64,000 bases of DNA from Firmicutes bacterium UBA2116 (GTDB lineage: Bacteria; Bacillota; Clostridia; Tissierellales; Sedimentibacteraceae). Position 1 is the stretch's first letter. Each line of letters begins with the position of its first letter. Below the pieces are notes generated by a model that saw only the letters and a program-made list of their open reading frames with translations, did no database searches and was not told the DNA's origin. The stretch spans positions 9,943 to 73,942 of the forward strand of contig DCYG01000044.1 in NCBI GenBank assembly GCA_002331025.1, in the 5' to 3' direction. This document shows, in pieces, positions 15,995 to 22,575 of the stretch. The translations under genes were made by a program, and so were the position numbers.

Positions 15995-17717
15995 AAATTA
16001 TGTTAAATGTAAATAACCATATTGTAAACATCAGATTAGCAAAATTCCACCCATAATCAATAATATCTGTTTTATCATTCTTTTTCTTAAGCAGAGTATT
16101 CATAATTCCTGCTGCACCTGATATTGCAATTAGCCATCCGCATACCATAATTAAAAACGAATACTTCAAAATTGAATAATTAATTATTCCCCTATACAAG
16201 AAAAAATATATGCCGGCTAAAGCTATAATCTGAATCAGAGGGACAAATATATAGACAGCTCTTTTTATTTTTATCCCTTTAATAAAACTTACTAACGACA
16301 AAGCAGCAAATATCAAAGGAATAAACAGTTGTATCGTTTTATTCTGCCAAAAATGAATGCGTGTATATGTTACGGCTGATTCTGTGGCAATGAATAATTT
16401 ACCGTTTCTTTCAACAAATTGCAGCTTACCCATCGGTGAGGAATACATATCATCACCTATTAAATTCATCTTTTCACCGTTTAATAAAAATTCGCCTTTT
16501 GATCCACTGACTTTTATAATCTTACCCGGAATTATATAGCTTAAGATTCTCTCCTGAGTTTTGAAGCTTGACCAATTGTTAACATAAATACCTTCTATAT
16601 CTATCGTACTTTTAAAATTATTATTATCTTCCTGATATTCACCGTATAATAAATCCGTTGCCTTTTTCATAATAGCATTTATTTCATTTTCGGGTATATA
16701 GGTATTAAAGGATAAGAAAATACCTGTGTCAGCTTCAGGATATAATGTAATACGGGTATAAAAATGTAATGTTTCTCCCTTTTTATCATAATAGATTTTA
16801 TTATTTCTTTCTTTCCTGTTCCATACGTACCCTCCGCCTTCCAAACCTTCAGACATGGAGAACTGTTCAATAAGAAGCTCCTTTTTATATTCTCTGGTTA
16901 ATATTCTTTCATCTTCATTATTTAACAGCCACATCATATATCTCGCCATATCCTCCGCAGTAGATATGGCAGAGCCCTCGGGATACAAATTAATATACGG
17001 CTCTATAGCCTCATTTCCATTAGGCAGATATGCTTTGGATACATAGGCAGTGTCATGCATATATTCATAAGTGGTATGATTCATTTTTAACGGCAGGAAA
17101 ATTTTCTCCATACAAAACTTCGCAAAATCAACTTCTGTGATTGATTCTATAACATATGCCGCAAGAGCTATTCCGTAATTTGAATAAGAAGAAATTTCTC
17201 CCGGCGTATACACCTGTGCAGGCATGTATTTACGAACACTCTCGGATAATGGCTCCGTATCGCTTACGTTAATAACAGCTATACCTGTCAGCAGCTCTTC
17301 AAAGCCTGCCGTATGAGTAAGAAGCTGCTGCATGGTCACAGGAAAGTCAAGCTTTGGGAAATCCGGCTCCAGATATACAGATATGTCCGTATTCATGTCT
17401 AATTTCCCTTCCTGATTCAGTATCTGAGCAGCAACAGCCACAAAGGTTTTAGAGACAGAGCCGATACGAAATGCCGCATATTCACCGTCAGCAGCTATAT
17501 TGTTATATTCATCCGCATATCCAAATCCTCTGTTAAGTATAATTTTATCATCTTCAATTATGGATAATACCGCACCTTTTGCTTTACCATCTTCAATTAA
17601 TTCATTTACCATACCGCTGAGCTCATCATCCAATTCTTTTTCTGCTGAAAAAACAGGTATCGTTAAAATATTCAAAACAATTAATAACACTAATAAAATT
17701 TTCATGACTTTAAGCAT
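15993..17717 (-). CDS. Membrane-bound serine hydrolase, beta-lactamase class C / PBP4* family
   Basis: The 574-residue protein begins with a signal peptide (about residues 1-24), then a beta-lactamase-like domain with S87-V-S-K90, the YSN motif in ISSYSNYGIALA and a later region DKKGETLHFY in place of the third motif. About 100 C-terminal residues contain four predicted membrane segments. Such proteins are D-aminopeptidases, esterases or carboxypeptidase-like enzymes acting outside the cell; the natural substrate cannot be assigned. AGGAGGG precedes the ATG. The gene is the last host gene before the prophage left end. Confidence 0.8.
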   Translation of the reverse strand: MLKVMKILLVLLIVLNILTIPVFSAEKELDDELSGMVNELIEDGKAKGAVLSIIEDDKIILNRGFGYADEYNNIAADGEYAAFRIGSVSKTFVAVAAQILNQEGKLDMNTDISVYLEPDFPKLDFPVTMQQLLTHTAGFEELLTGIAVINVSDTEPLSESVRKYMPAQVYTPGEISSYSNYGIALAAYVIESITEVDFAKFCMEKIFLPLKMNHTTYEYMHDTAYVSKAYLPNGNEAIEPYINLYPEGSAISTAEDMARYMMWLLNNEDERILTREYKKELLIEQFSMSEGLEGGGYVWNRKERNNKIYYDKKGETLHFYTRITLYPEADTGIFLSFNTYIPENEINAIMKKATDLLYGEYQEDNNNFKSTIDIEGIYVNNWSSFKTQERILSYIIPGKIIKVSGSKGEFLLNGEKMNLIGDDMYSSPMGKLQFVERNGKLFIATESAVTYTRIHFWQNKTIQLFIPLIFAALSLVSFIKGIKIKRAVYIFVPLIQIIALAGIYFFLYRGIINYSILKYSFLIMVCGWLIAISGAAGIMNTLLKKKNDKTDIIDYGWNFANLMFTIWLFTFNII

Positions 17718-17863
17718 TTATTTCCCTCCTAAAATTGATAAAGTTATTATATAATTCCAACCTAAAGCCACCATGTTACTTATCTTAAATTTACCTTAAA
17801 CGACCGAAGTTCATCATCAAGCTAAGGTATTCAAATTTTCCTCAGATGAAAAATTTACAACAA

Positions 17864-17906
17864 AAAACTCTTAAATCTGCTATTAACATCTTTAAGAGTT
17901 TTTTTT
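17864..17906 (-). terminator. Original terminator of the tRNA-Leu gene, now separated from it by the prophage
   Basis: An AAAACTCTTAAA/TTTAAGAGTTTT hairpin with a following T-run on the minus strand lies directly beyond the left att copy. Before integration it stood just after the 3' end of the tRNA-Leu gene. The prophage brings its own replacement hairpin at 30952-30981. Confidence 0.7.
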
Positions 17907-17960
17907 ATGCCGTAGAAGGGACTTGAACCCCCACGGTGTTGCCACCAACGGATTTTGAGT
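17903..17960. repeat. attL, left 58 bp attachment repeat (tRNA-Leu 3' fragment)
   Basis: This copy is identical to 30990-31047. It covers the T arm, variable arm and anticodon stem-loop half of tRNA-Leu in reverse complement and stops inside the anticodon region, where phage DNA begins. Confidence 0.9.
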
Positions 17961-17964
17961 TTTA

Positions 17965-17994
17965 TATAAACAAAAATCCGGATTTTTGTTTATA
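17965..17994. repeat. Perfect 30 bp palindrome next to attL
   Basis: Thirty bases centred between 17979 and 17980 read the same on both strands, with core AAAAATCCGGATTTTT. The half-site CCGGATTTTTGTTTA resembles 30926-30939 on the other side of the attachment core, and the core itself holds ACGGATTTT. The likely role is integrase binding. It could also be a weak terminator for the leftward gene ending at 17990. Confidence 0.6.
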
Positions 17995-18266
17995 AATTTA
18001 ATAGTCCGTATTTAAAAATATCTATGATGCTTAAATTTTTTGTGTTTGTGATTATTTCAATTAAAAGTAAAGCTATTAAAAAAGCAATAAGAATTTTATA
18101 CGTGTAAACCTCTTTGTAAGGTTTATATTTTGAATAGTCTGTATCGTCATATACAGAGTGAGAGTTACGATACGATATTTTTTTTGACTATTTTTGATTC
18201 TATGTTTTTTATGGAAATAGTCAATAAAAGTAATGTGATGATTAATAATATAATGATTTCTTTCAT
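17990..18266 (-). pseudogene. Small two-helix membrane protein gene, frameshifted at an A8 tract
   Basis: From ATG 18266, after a GAGGAAAAA leader, frame 0 gives a 33-residue hydrophobic peptide (MKEIIILLIITLLLLTIS...) ending at 18165. Removing one base from the run of eight A residues (minus strand, around 18178-18185) joins it to a second open frame with YDDTDYSKYKPYKEVYTYK and a further membrane helix, ending at 17990 inside the palindrome, for 91 residues in all. The second frame has no start codon of its own, which argues that it was once, or still is, part of the same gene. Slippage, decay or a sequencing error in the homopolymer could explain it. The function is unknown. Confidence 0.5.
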
Positions 18267-18282
18267 TTTTTCCTCTTTATTA

Positions 18283-19032
18283 TTAATTTATATTTAAATC
18301 TTTATATGTAAATGTAATTATACCGTCTTCTTCTATTTTATAATTCATTTTTATATCATTGAAAATACGTAGTAATTCTATTCTATAGTTATTAATTGCT
18401 AAATTTAATTCATTATTTGAATTATTCAGAGAAATAATTATATTGTTGTCGTAATAATTATTTGACAATAATATTGCTGTTTCATATTTATTTTTGAGTA
18501 AATATAATTTTTTTATATTTATTTCATGCAAATTTTTTTCTAATTCATTAGGAATATAATTATTGAATTTTGTTATCATTGAATTTATAATATTTATTTG
18601 TTCATTTATTTTATCAATATTATAATTTAAGTAATTATTAATATGTAGTAGATTATTTTCTATCAAATTTATATTTTCTATTTTCTTACTGTAGTTATTA
18701 TGATATATTCCAATTTCATATTGTAATATTTCATTTTTAGTATAAAAATTATTATTAATTATTTCAAAATTTGAGCTATTAATAGCTAATTTAGATTTAA
18801 TAAGGTCAATATTTTTATATATTGTAGCTCCGGCAATAAGAATAATTAAAATAAATATAATTCTTTTTTTAAGTTTTTCTTTTGCTTCAGCTTTTTTTAT
18901 TATTTCCTGTTCGTAAGCTGTATTATGATAAAAACTATTATGATCGTCTATTATATTTTTGTATGCCTTAATACTTTGTAGTTCTTGCATTTGTTTTCTA
19001 AATTTTTTTTGTCTTTTATTTAGATTTGGCAT
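18283..19032 (-). CDS. Prophage membrane-anchored coiled-coil protein of unknown function
   Basis: The 249-residue protein has a basic, Gln-rich cytoplasmic start, one membrane helix at about residues 58-73, and an extracellular part of about 175 residues that is very rich in Asn, Ile and Leu and looks helical with coiled-coil spacing. It matches no family I know. It starts at an ATG after GAGGTTTAA, is read leftward with the repressor, and lies apart from the structural genes. The position is typical of lysogenic conversion genes expressed from the repressor promoter, for example surface or superinfection-exclusion proteins, but nothing in the sequence proves this. Confidence 0.6.
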   Translation of the reverse strand: MPNLNKRQKKFRKQMQELQSIKAYKNIIDDHNSFYHNTAYEQEIIKKAEAKEKLKKRIIFILIILIAGATIYKNIDLIKSKLAINSSNFEIINNNFYTKNEILQYEIGIYHNNYSKKIENINLIENNLLHINNYLNYNIDKINEQINIINSMITKFNNYIPNELEKNLHEINIKKLYLLKNKYETAILLSNNYYDNNIIISLNNSNNELNLAINNYRIELLRIFNDIKMNYKIEEDGIITFTYKDLNIN

Positions 19033-19077
19033 TTTATTAAACCTCTTGAAATTTTAAAAAAATTATATTTCCTTTTT

Positions 19078-19425
19078 TTATAATGCTAAATCTTTGGTGT
19101 CCTTCCCCTGATTTTGTTCTTTTAATCTTTCATCAATATAATTTTCAACCTTACCTTTGTTTCTTTCAGAAAGTAAATTATATTTTTTAAGAATATTTAT
19201 TTCATCTTTTGATAAATCGTTATATTCTTCTTTTCCAGTTAGTATGTAAATTGGATTTACTTCTAATAGTTCACATATTGCTACTATCATTTCAGATGGC
19301 GGATTAGTATTTCTTGTTTTCCAATTACTAATAACGCTTTTATTAATATTTAATTTTTCAGCTAATTCAATATTTTTTATGTTTTTAGATTCCATTACAT
19401 TGAAAATTCTGTCTATTATTTTCAA
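19078..19425 (-). CDS. XRE/Cro-CI family repressor of the prophage
   Basis: The 115-residue protein has an N-terminal helix-turn-helix (residues about 5-65: NIELAEKLNINKSVISNWKT, then RNTNPPSEMIVAICELLEV) and a short C-terminal part with no protease motif. It starts with TTG after AGGGGG. It is divergent from the early plus-strand genes, and the 176 bp between them holds a consensus promoter overlapped by repeats, as in lysogeny switches. It should keep the filamentous phage genes silent. Confidence 0.85.
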   Translation of the reverse strand: MKIIDRIFNVMESKNIKNIELAEKLNINKSVISNWKTRNTNPPSEMIVAICELLEVNPIYILTGKEEYNDLSKDEINILKKYNLLSERNKGKVENYIDERLKEQNQGKDTKDLAL

Positions 19426-19441
19426 TTTATACCCCCTAAGA

Positions 19442-19496
19442 AAGTTTTAATTTTAAAACATAAACGCTTGACAAGTTTTAATTTGTGTACTATAAT
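19442..19496 (+). promoter_or_regulatory. Early prophage promoter with repressor operators
   Basis: TTGACA (19468-19473) and TATAAT (19491-19496) are 17 bp apart, a perfect sigma-A promoter for the rightward genes. The motif AAGTTTTAATTT occurs at 19442-19453 and again at 19473-19484 inside the spacer. The first copy is part of an inverted repeat GTTTTAA-TT-TTAAAAC. These are the likely repressor binding sites. Confidence 0.75.
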
Positions 19497-19601
19497 TAAA
19501 ATGTAATACAAAATCGACAAAATAAAAAGCTTATACGTACATAATTATAACACAAAATAAGGAAATTAGAAATAAAAAAATCGAAAGGGAGAGAAAACCA
19601 A

Positions 19602-19793
19602 ATGAGTGAAAATTTAAAAGCTGAAAAATGGGAATTAGAAAAAATTAAAAGTTGGAGTACAAATAAAATTAAAAATTGGATTTGGATGGCTGTTTCACAA
19701 GGTCAACCTATTCCGGGTTGTGTATCTGTATATGCTTTGAAAGTTGAGTTACTTAATCGAGGACAAGAGCCAACAGGTTATCATAATACGTAA
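19602..19793 (+). CDS. Prophage hypothetical protein, 63 residues
   Basis: This is the first rightward gene after the early promoter, with a strong AAAGGGAGAG site. The product is Trp- and Lys-rich at the start and ends in VELLNRGQEPTGYHNT. I do not recognise a family. Its position recalls small control proteins, such as antirepressors or excision factors, but there is no clear helix-turn-helix. Confidence 0.6.
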   Translation: MSENLKAEKWELEKIKSWSTNKIKNWIWMAVSQGQPIPGCVSVYALKVELLNRGQEPTGYHNT

Positions 19794-19844
19794 TTGATAG
19801 TTATGCCGTAGATAAGGCTTAAAACTAATAAAGACGCGTCAGGG

Positions 19845-19890
19845 TTTGCGGTAATCCCTAAAAACCGCAAAAAAAAGGGAGAGAAAACCA
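19845..19890 (+). promoter_or_regulatory. Structured leader before the 70-residue protein gene
   Basis: An 8 bp hairpin (TTTGCGGT/ACCGCAAA) is followed by an A-tract and the ribosome site AGGGAGAG. The loop contains TCCCT, which can pair with the ribosome site. A related sequence stands before the gene at 21193. The A-tract argues against a terminator; translational control is likelier. Confidence 0.45.
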
Positions 19891-20103
19891 ATGAAATTTA
19901 AAAAAGTTATGTTAGTTAGAGATATAGAAAATCCTGAAAAATATGTAATGGAAGAAATACAAGTCGGTTTTTTTCAATGGTTATTAGATGAAACAAATTA
20001 TTATGATTTTATGCTTTCTATTTCAATTTTTTGCTTTGTATTTTCATTAGTTCTTGGTACAATATTAGGTTTTATATATATAATAAAAACCTATTTTATA
20101 TGA
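19891..20103 (+). CDS. Prophage small membrane protein, 70 residues
   Basis: The first 35 residues are polar (KKVMLVRDIENPEKYVMEEI) and the C-terminal half is one strong membrane helix with SISIFCFVFSLVLGTILGF. The gene follows a structured leader with AAAGGGAGAG. No family is recognised. It belongs to the early gene block. Confidence 0.6.
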   Translation: MKFKKVMLVRDIENPEKYVMEEIQVGFFQWLLDETNYYDFMLSISIFCFVFSLVLGTILGFIYIIKTYFI

Positions 20104-20112
20104 GGTGATCAA

Positions 20113-20316
20113 ATGAAAAACAAATTTATTTATTTGAATTTTGGTGCAAATGGGATTGGAATTAATTTTGATACTATTTATTTTCACAAAAGTAGTAAAA
20201 GAATCCATTTTTCTTTATGTGGTCATCTTGTTTTTTCTTTATATGAAGATGAGTTTAAACATAAGCTAAGAGTTAAACAACAAGATGGTATTTATTATTA
20301 TTTAAACATGAGGTAA
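20113..20316 (+). CDS. Prophage hypothetical protein, 67 residues
   Basis: A short beta-rich looking, basic protein (LNFGANGIGINFDTIYFHKS) with a GAGGTGA site before its ATG. It follows the previous gene by 9 bp and precedes the next by 4 bp, so it is part of one transcript. I recognise no family. Confidence 0.55.
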   Translation: MKNKFIYLNFGANGIGINFDTIYFHKSSKRIHFSLCGHLVFSLYEDEFKHKLRVKQQDGIYYYLNMR

Positions 20317-20320
20317 AACC

Positions 20321-20530
20321 ATGTCTTATATAATAACCGAAAAGCATGAAATTTCAAGACTTCAATTTACAATATTGCAGCTTCGACATAAAAACATAAC
20401 AGATTATGCATGTGAAACAGCAATATCAGCAGGATATCACCCAACCGGATATATGTGTATAAATCCCCGTATAACTGCTGAAAACGGTAAGCGCTACATA
20501 TGTTGGGAGCGCATGAGTTGTTGCGATTGA
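20321..20530 (+). CDS. Prophage hypothetical protein, 69 residues
   Basis: The protein has an N-terminal helix (HEISRLQFTILQLRHKNITD) and a C-terminal part with four Cys residues, YMCINPR, YICWERMSCCD, which might bind metal. Its PTGY element also occurs in the protein at 19602. The ribosome site is weak (AGGTAAAACC). No family is recognised. Confidence 0.55.
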   Translation: MSYIITEKHEISRLQFTILQLRHKNITDYACETAISAGYHPTGYMCINPRITAENGKRYICWERMSCCD

Positions 20531-20548
20531 TTAAAAATACAAGGTGCG

Positions 20549-20647
20549 ATGAGAAAACAAGTGAGTAAGCCTGCGGAGCTTAAATGTGTAAAGGATAGTA
20601 CAACACAGCCTTGTAAAAAAAATAAAACAAAGGATTACAGGTTATGA
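20549..20647 (+). CDS. Possible prophage micro-protein, 32 residues
   Basis: An ATG after AAGGTG opens a 33-codon frame rich in Lys (MRKQVSKPAELKCVKDS...). Its TGA overlaps the ATG of the next gene in an ATGA junction, which suggests translational coupling. It is otherwise unsupported and may be leader sequence only. Confidence 0.35.
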   Translation: MRKQVSKPAELKCVKDSTTQPCKKNKTKDYRL

Positions 20648-20886
20648 AACAACCGCGAAACGTACTAAAAAGTATCCGGATAACTCAGGAGCTTCATGAT
20701 GAAATACAGAAATACGAAGGAAGTACCTGGAATGACAAAGTAAACAATATGTTAGATTTTTATGTAATACATCATAAGCAGTATTTAGAATATTTAAATA
20801 AGTTAGAAGCACAAATACAAGAAAAAGAACAGCTGCTTAACGAATTTAAATTAAAAATCAGTAAATTTCAAGACTTATTGAAATAA
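20644..20886 (+). CDS. Probable ribbon-helix-helix DNA-binding protein of the prophage
   Basis: The 80-residue protein starts with a strand KSIRIT followed by two helices (QELHDEIQKYEG and TWNDKVNNMLDFYV), the pattern of MetJ/Arc/CopG ribbon-helix-helix proteins. A C-terminal coiled coil (LEAQIQEKEQLLNEFKLKI) would extend the dimer. Small RHH proteins control plasmid and phage replication genes. The family assignment is from pattern only. Confidence 0.5.
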   Translation: MKQPRNVLKSIRITQELHDEIQKYEGSTWNDKVNNMLDFYVIHHKQYLEYLNKLEAQIQEKEQLLNEFKLKISKFQDLLK

Positions 20887-20897
20887 GGAGAAATTAC

Positions 20898-21104
20898 ATG
20901 ATTAAACAGATTTGTCCCATAGAAGAGGAAATTTGCATTATGGAAAATACAGAATGTGAAAATTGTTATATATATCAAAACTTCATGGAAGATTTAGAAA
21001 TAGTAGAAGATGATATAAATTCATTTGATTTTTATGATGAAGATTCAGAAGATGAAGACATTATAAAATATCTTCATGATGAAGATTGTATTATAGTAAT
21101 TTAA
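20898..21104 (+). CDS. Prophage acidic Cys-containing hypothetical protein, 68 residues
   Basis: The N-terminal half holds five Cys residues (CPIEEEICIMENTECENCY) that may bind a metal, and the C-terminal half is strongly acidic with runs of Asp and Glu. An AAGGAGAAA site precedes the ATG. Acidic phage proteins of this size can mimic DNA, but this is speculation. No family is recognised. Confidence 0.6.
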   Translation: MIKQICPIEEEICIMENTECENCYIYQNFMEDLEIVEDDINSFDFYDEDSEDEDIIKYLHDEDCIIVI

Positions 21105-21147
21105 GTTTGAATAACTTAGAAATACTAAGTTTTCATATAAAAATAGG

Positions 21148-21192
21148 TTTGCCGGAATCCAAAAAACCGGAAAAAAGAAGGGAGAAAAAACC
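21148..21192 (+). promoter_or_regulatory. Structured leader before the putative ssDNA-binding protein gene
   Basis: The sequence GTTTGCCGGAATCC, an A-run, CCGG and then AAGGGAGA matches the leader at 19845-19890 at most positions. A short CCGG/CCGG stem replaces the GCGG/CCGC stem of the other leader. The two leaders are probably duplicated control elements. Confidence 0.4.
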
Positions 21193-21504
21193 ATGAATAT
21201 AACAGTAATAAACAGTCGCAAATATGATTTTACAGATGAAAAAACAAACAAAAAAATCAACGGAATAAAAATATCATATATTTTTAACGATGATTTTGCT
21301 CCTGTAGTTGTAGATGCAAACGAAAAAGGCTATCAGGTAGCCGAGGGAACATTAACACTAGACAAAGAACCAAATTTGCAGCAAGTCCCGGGAGTATACG
21401 AAGCAGCCTTTATTACTCGTGTAAACGCAAAAGGACAAGCAGTACAAAAGTTATTAGACATAAGATATGTAAGCACAGTACCCGAGCTATACGTTAAGAA
21501 ATAA
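21193..21504 (+). CDS. Probable ssDNA-binding protein (functional analogue of filamentous phage pV)
   Basis: The 103-residue protein is predicted to be mostly beta strands with alternating charged and aromatic residues (NGIKISYIFNDDF, then GVYEAAFITRV). It fits an OB-fold-like single-strand binder, and filamentous phages need an abundant one to coat progeny DNA. It lies just before the long intergenic region, is the last early gene, and has a strong site and structured leader. No sequence match to M13 pV is visible, so the role is inferred from size, fold impression and position. Confidence 0.45.
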   Translation: MNITVINSRKYDFTDEKTNKKINGIKISYIFNDDFAPVVVDANEKGYQVAEGTLTLDKEPNLQQVPGVYEAAFITRVNAKGQAVQKLLDIRYVSTVPELYVKK

Positions 21505-22267
21505 CAATTAATAGCTAAGACTACGTAATAACCAAGTATATGTTATAAGTTACAAGGTACGAGGTTAGGCTCAATGGGTCACCAGACACAGAGGCGACCA
21601 GTAACACACACTATGCAAGCCCCTTGCCTGCTTCAGCAGGCAGGGGCATAGAACACCCAACTTATTTGTGGTCACTATCGGTAGTTCGTTATCCTTATCA
21701 AAAGAAATCAAAATATAGTAAAGCGGAGAAAAAATATATCTTGGGTATGGGTTCAGTATTGTCAGATATAAAAAAAATATCGTACCCATATAGCGGAGCG
21801 TAGCAAAAACTTCGTATAATCCGGCTCAATACTTAAAAAGCGAAAGAGCTTTGCGAATGAGCGGTGTAGATAAAAAACATAACAATTAAAGAAGAGCGCG
21901 ATGGAGATTAAACTTACAACAAAAAGATAGTATGATACACGAATAATCTTAGATTCGTGATAACAAAGCGTACCACTCTAGAAGTAAAAAACACCGTCCG
22001 TATAACGATTAAAATACGTTGTTGATGTATTGATATAAATTCGTGCAAAAAGTTAAATACAAATTAAATACGAGTTCGTGAGCTATTAATTGTTAGTTCA
22101 TAACGATAGACTTCGGGACTGTGCAAAAGGACTATGCAAATGTACGGGTGGGTGTAAGGGAATTTGCAAAAGGCGAAAGCCTTTTTAATGGTGTAGGAGA
22201 TAAAAAGAGGAAAGGCATCGGGAATAAATACAAAAAGAGTTCCTCTTTAATGATCAGAGGTACAAAA
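21505..22267. other. Hairpin-rich 760 bp intergenic region, candidate phage origin and packaging signal
   Basis: No convincing gene lies here. The region holds a series of hairpins: 21577-21599 (GGTCACC/GGCGACC), 21619-21647 (a GC-rich stem of about 12 pairs, core TGCCTGC/GCAGGCA, loop TTCA), 21938-21959 (CACGAAT/ATTCGTG) and 22168-22185 (AAAAGGC-GAAA-GCCTTTT). The GC-rich block stands out in very AT-rich surroundings. Filamentous phages carry the complementary-strand origin and the packaging hairpin in such an intergenic region between the DNA-binding and virion genes. Confidence 0.55.
21619..21647. repeat. GC-rich hairpin, candidate packaging signal
   Basis: The arms are GCCCC-T-TGCCTGC and GCAGGCAGGGGC with a TTCA loop and a single T bulge. 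It is the strongest hairpin in the prophage and lies 115 bp after the putative ssDNA-binding protein gene. It has no T-run on either side, so it is not a typical terminator. Confidence 0.5.
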
Positions 22268-22441
22268 ATGAATTATATAAAATACACAATAGATTATTTA
22301 TTGAATTTCAAATGTCTGACTTGTCAAGACAAATCATTTTGTAAGCTTAAAAAGTATTATCATCAGATGGAAAATCCAACCGCTAAGGATATAGAAAACT
22401 TATCTAAATGTCTTTTTTATAAAAAGCAAAAAATAAGTTAG
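22268..22441 (+). CDS. Prophage Cys-containing small protein, 57 residues
   Basis: From ATG 22268, after CAGAGG, the product has a helix (IKYTIDYLLNF) and then KCLTCQDKSFCKLKK and a later Cys, possibly a small metal-binding fold. A longer reading from 22121 would run through the hairpin region and is not supported. It stands at the head of the virion gene block. The function is unknown. Confidence 0.5.
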   Translation: MNYIKYTIDYLLNFKCLTCQDKSFCKLKKYYHQMENPTAKDIENLSKCLFYKKQKIS

Positions 22442-22452
22442 GAGTAATCAAT

Positions 22453-22566
22453 ATGAATTCACAAATTGCAATAGTTTTAATCTTTTATTATGTATTATTT
22501 TTAGTAATTACAACAATAGCAATATCAACAATTATTTATTATATCATTGAAAATAGAAAATGTTGA
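22453..22566 (+). CDS. Tiny membrane protein, 37 residues (pVII/pIX-like size)
   Basis: After TAGGAGTAATCAAT an ATG opens MNSQIAIVLIFYYVLFLVIT and a further hydrophobic stretch, ending NRKC. The product is almost entirely one membrane helix with a basic end. It has the size and shape of filamentous phage tip proteins pVII and pIX (about 32 to 33 residues). It is followed after 9 bp by the large adsorption-like protein gene. The assignment rests on size and place. Confidence 0.55.
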   Translation: MNSQIAIVLIFYYVLFLVITTIAISTIIYYIIENRKC

Positions 22567-22575
22567 GGTGAAATT

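Noticed and set aside
19803..19812. ATGCCGTAGA, identical to ten bases of the attachment repeat, inside the prophage
   Set aside because: It is too short to be an attachment site and lacks the rest of the core; probably chance or a minor integrase contact.
21571..21789. 72-codon minus-strand frame in the phage intergenic region
   Set aside because: It runs antisense through the GC-rich hairpin, lacks a ribosome site and opposes the direction of all neighbouring genes.
22121..22267. Extension of the 57-residue Cys protein to an upstream start at 22121
   Set aside because: The extension runs through a GAAA-capped hairpin and has no ribosome site; ATG 22268 has CAGAGG.
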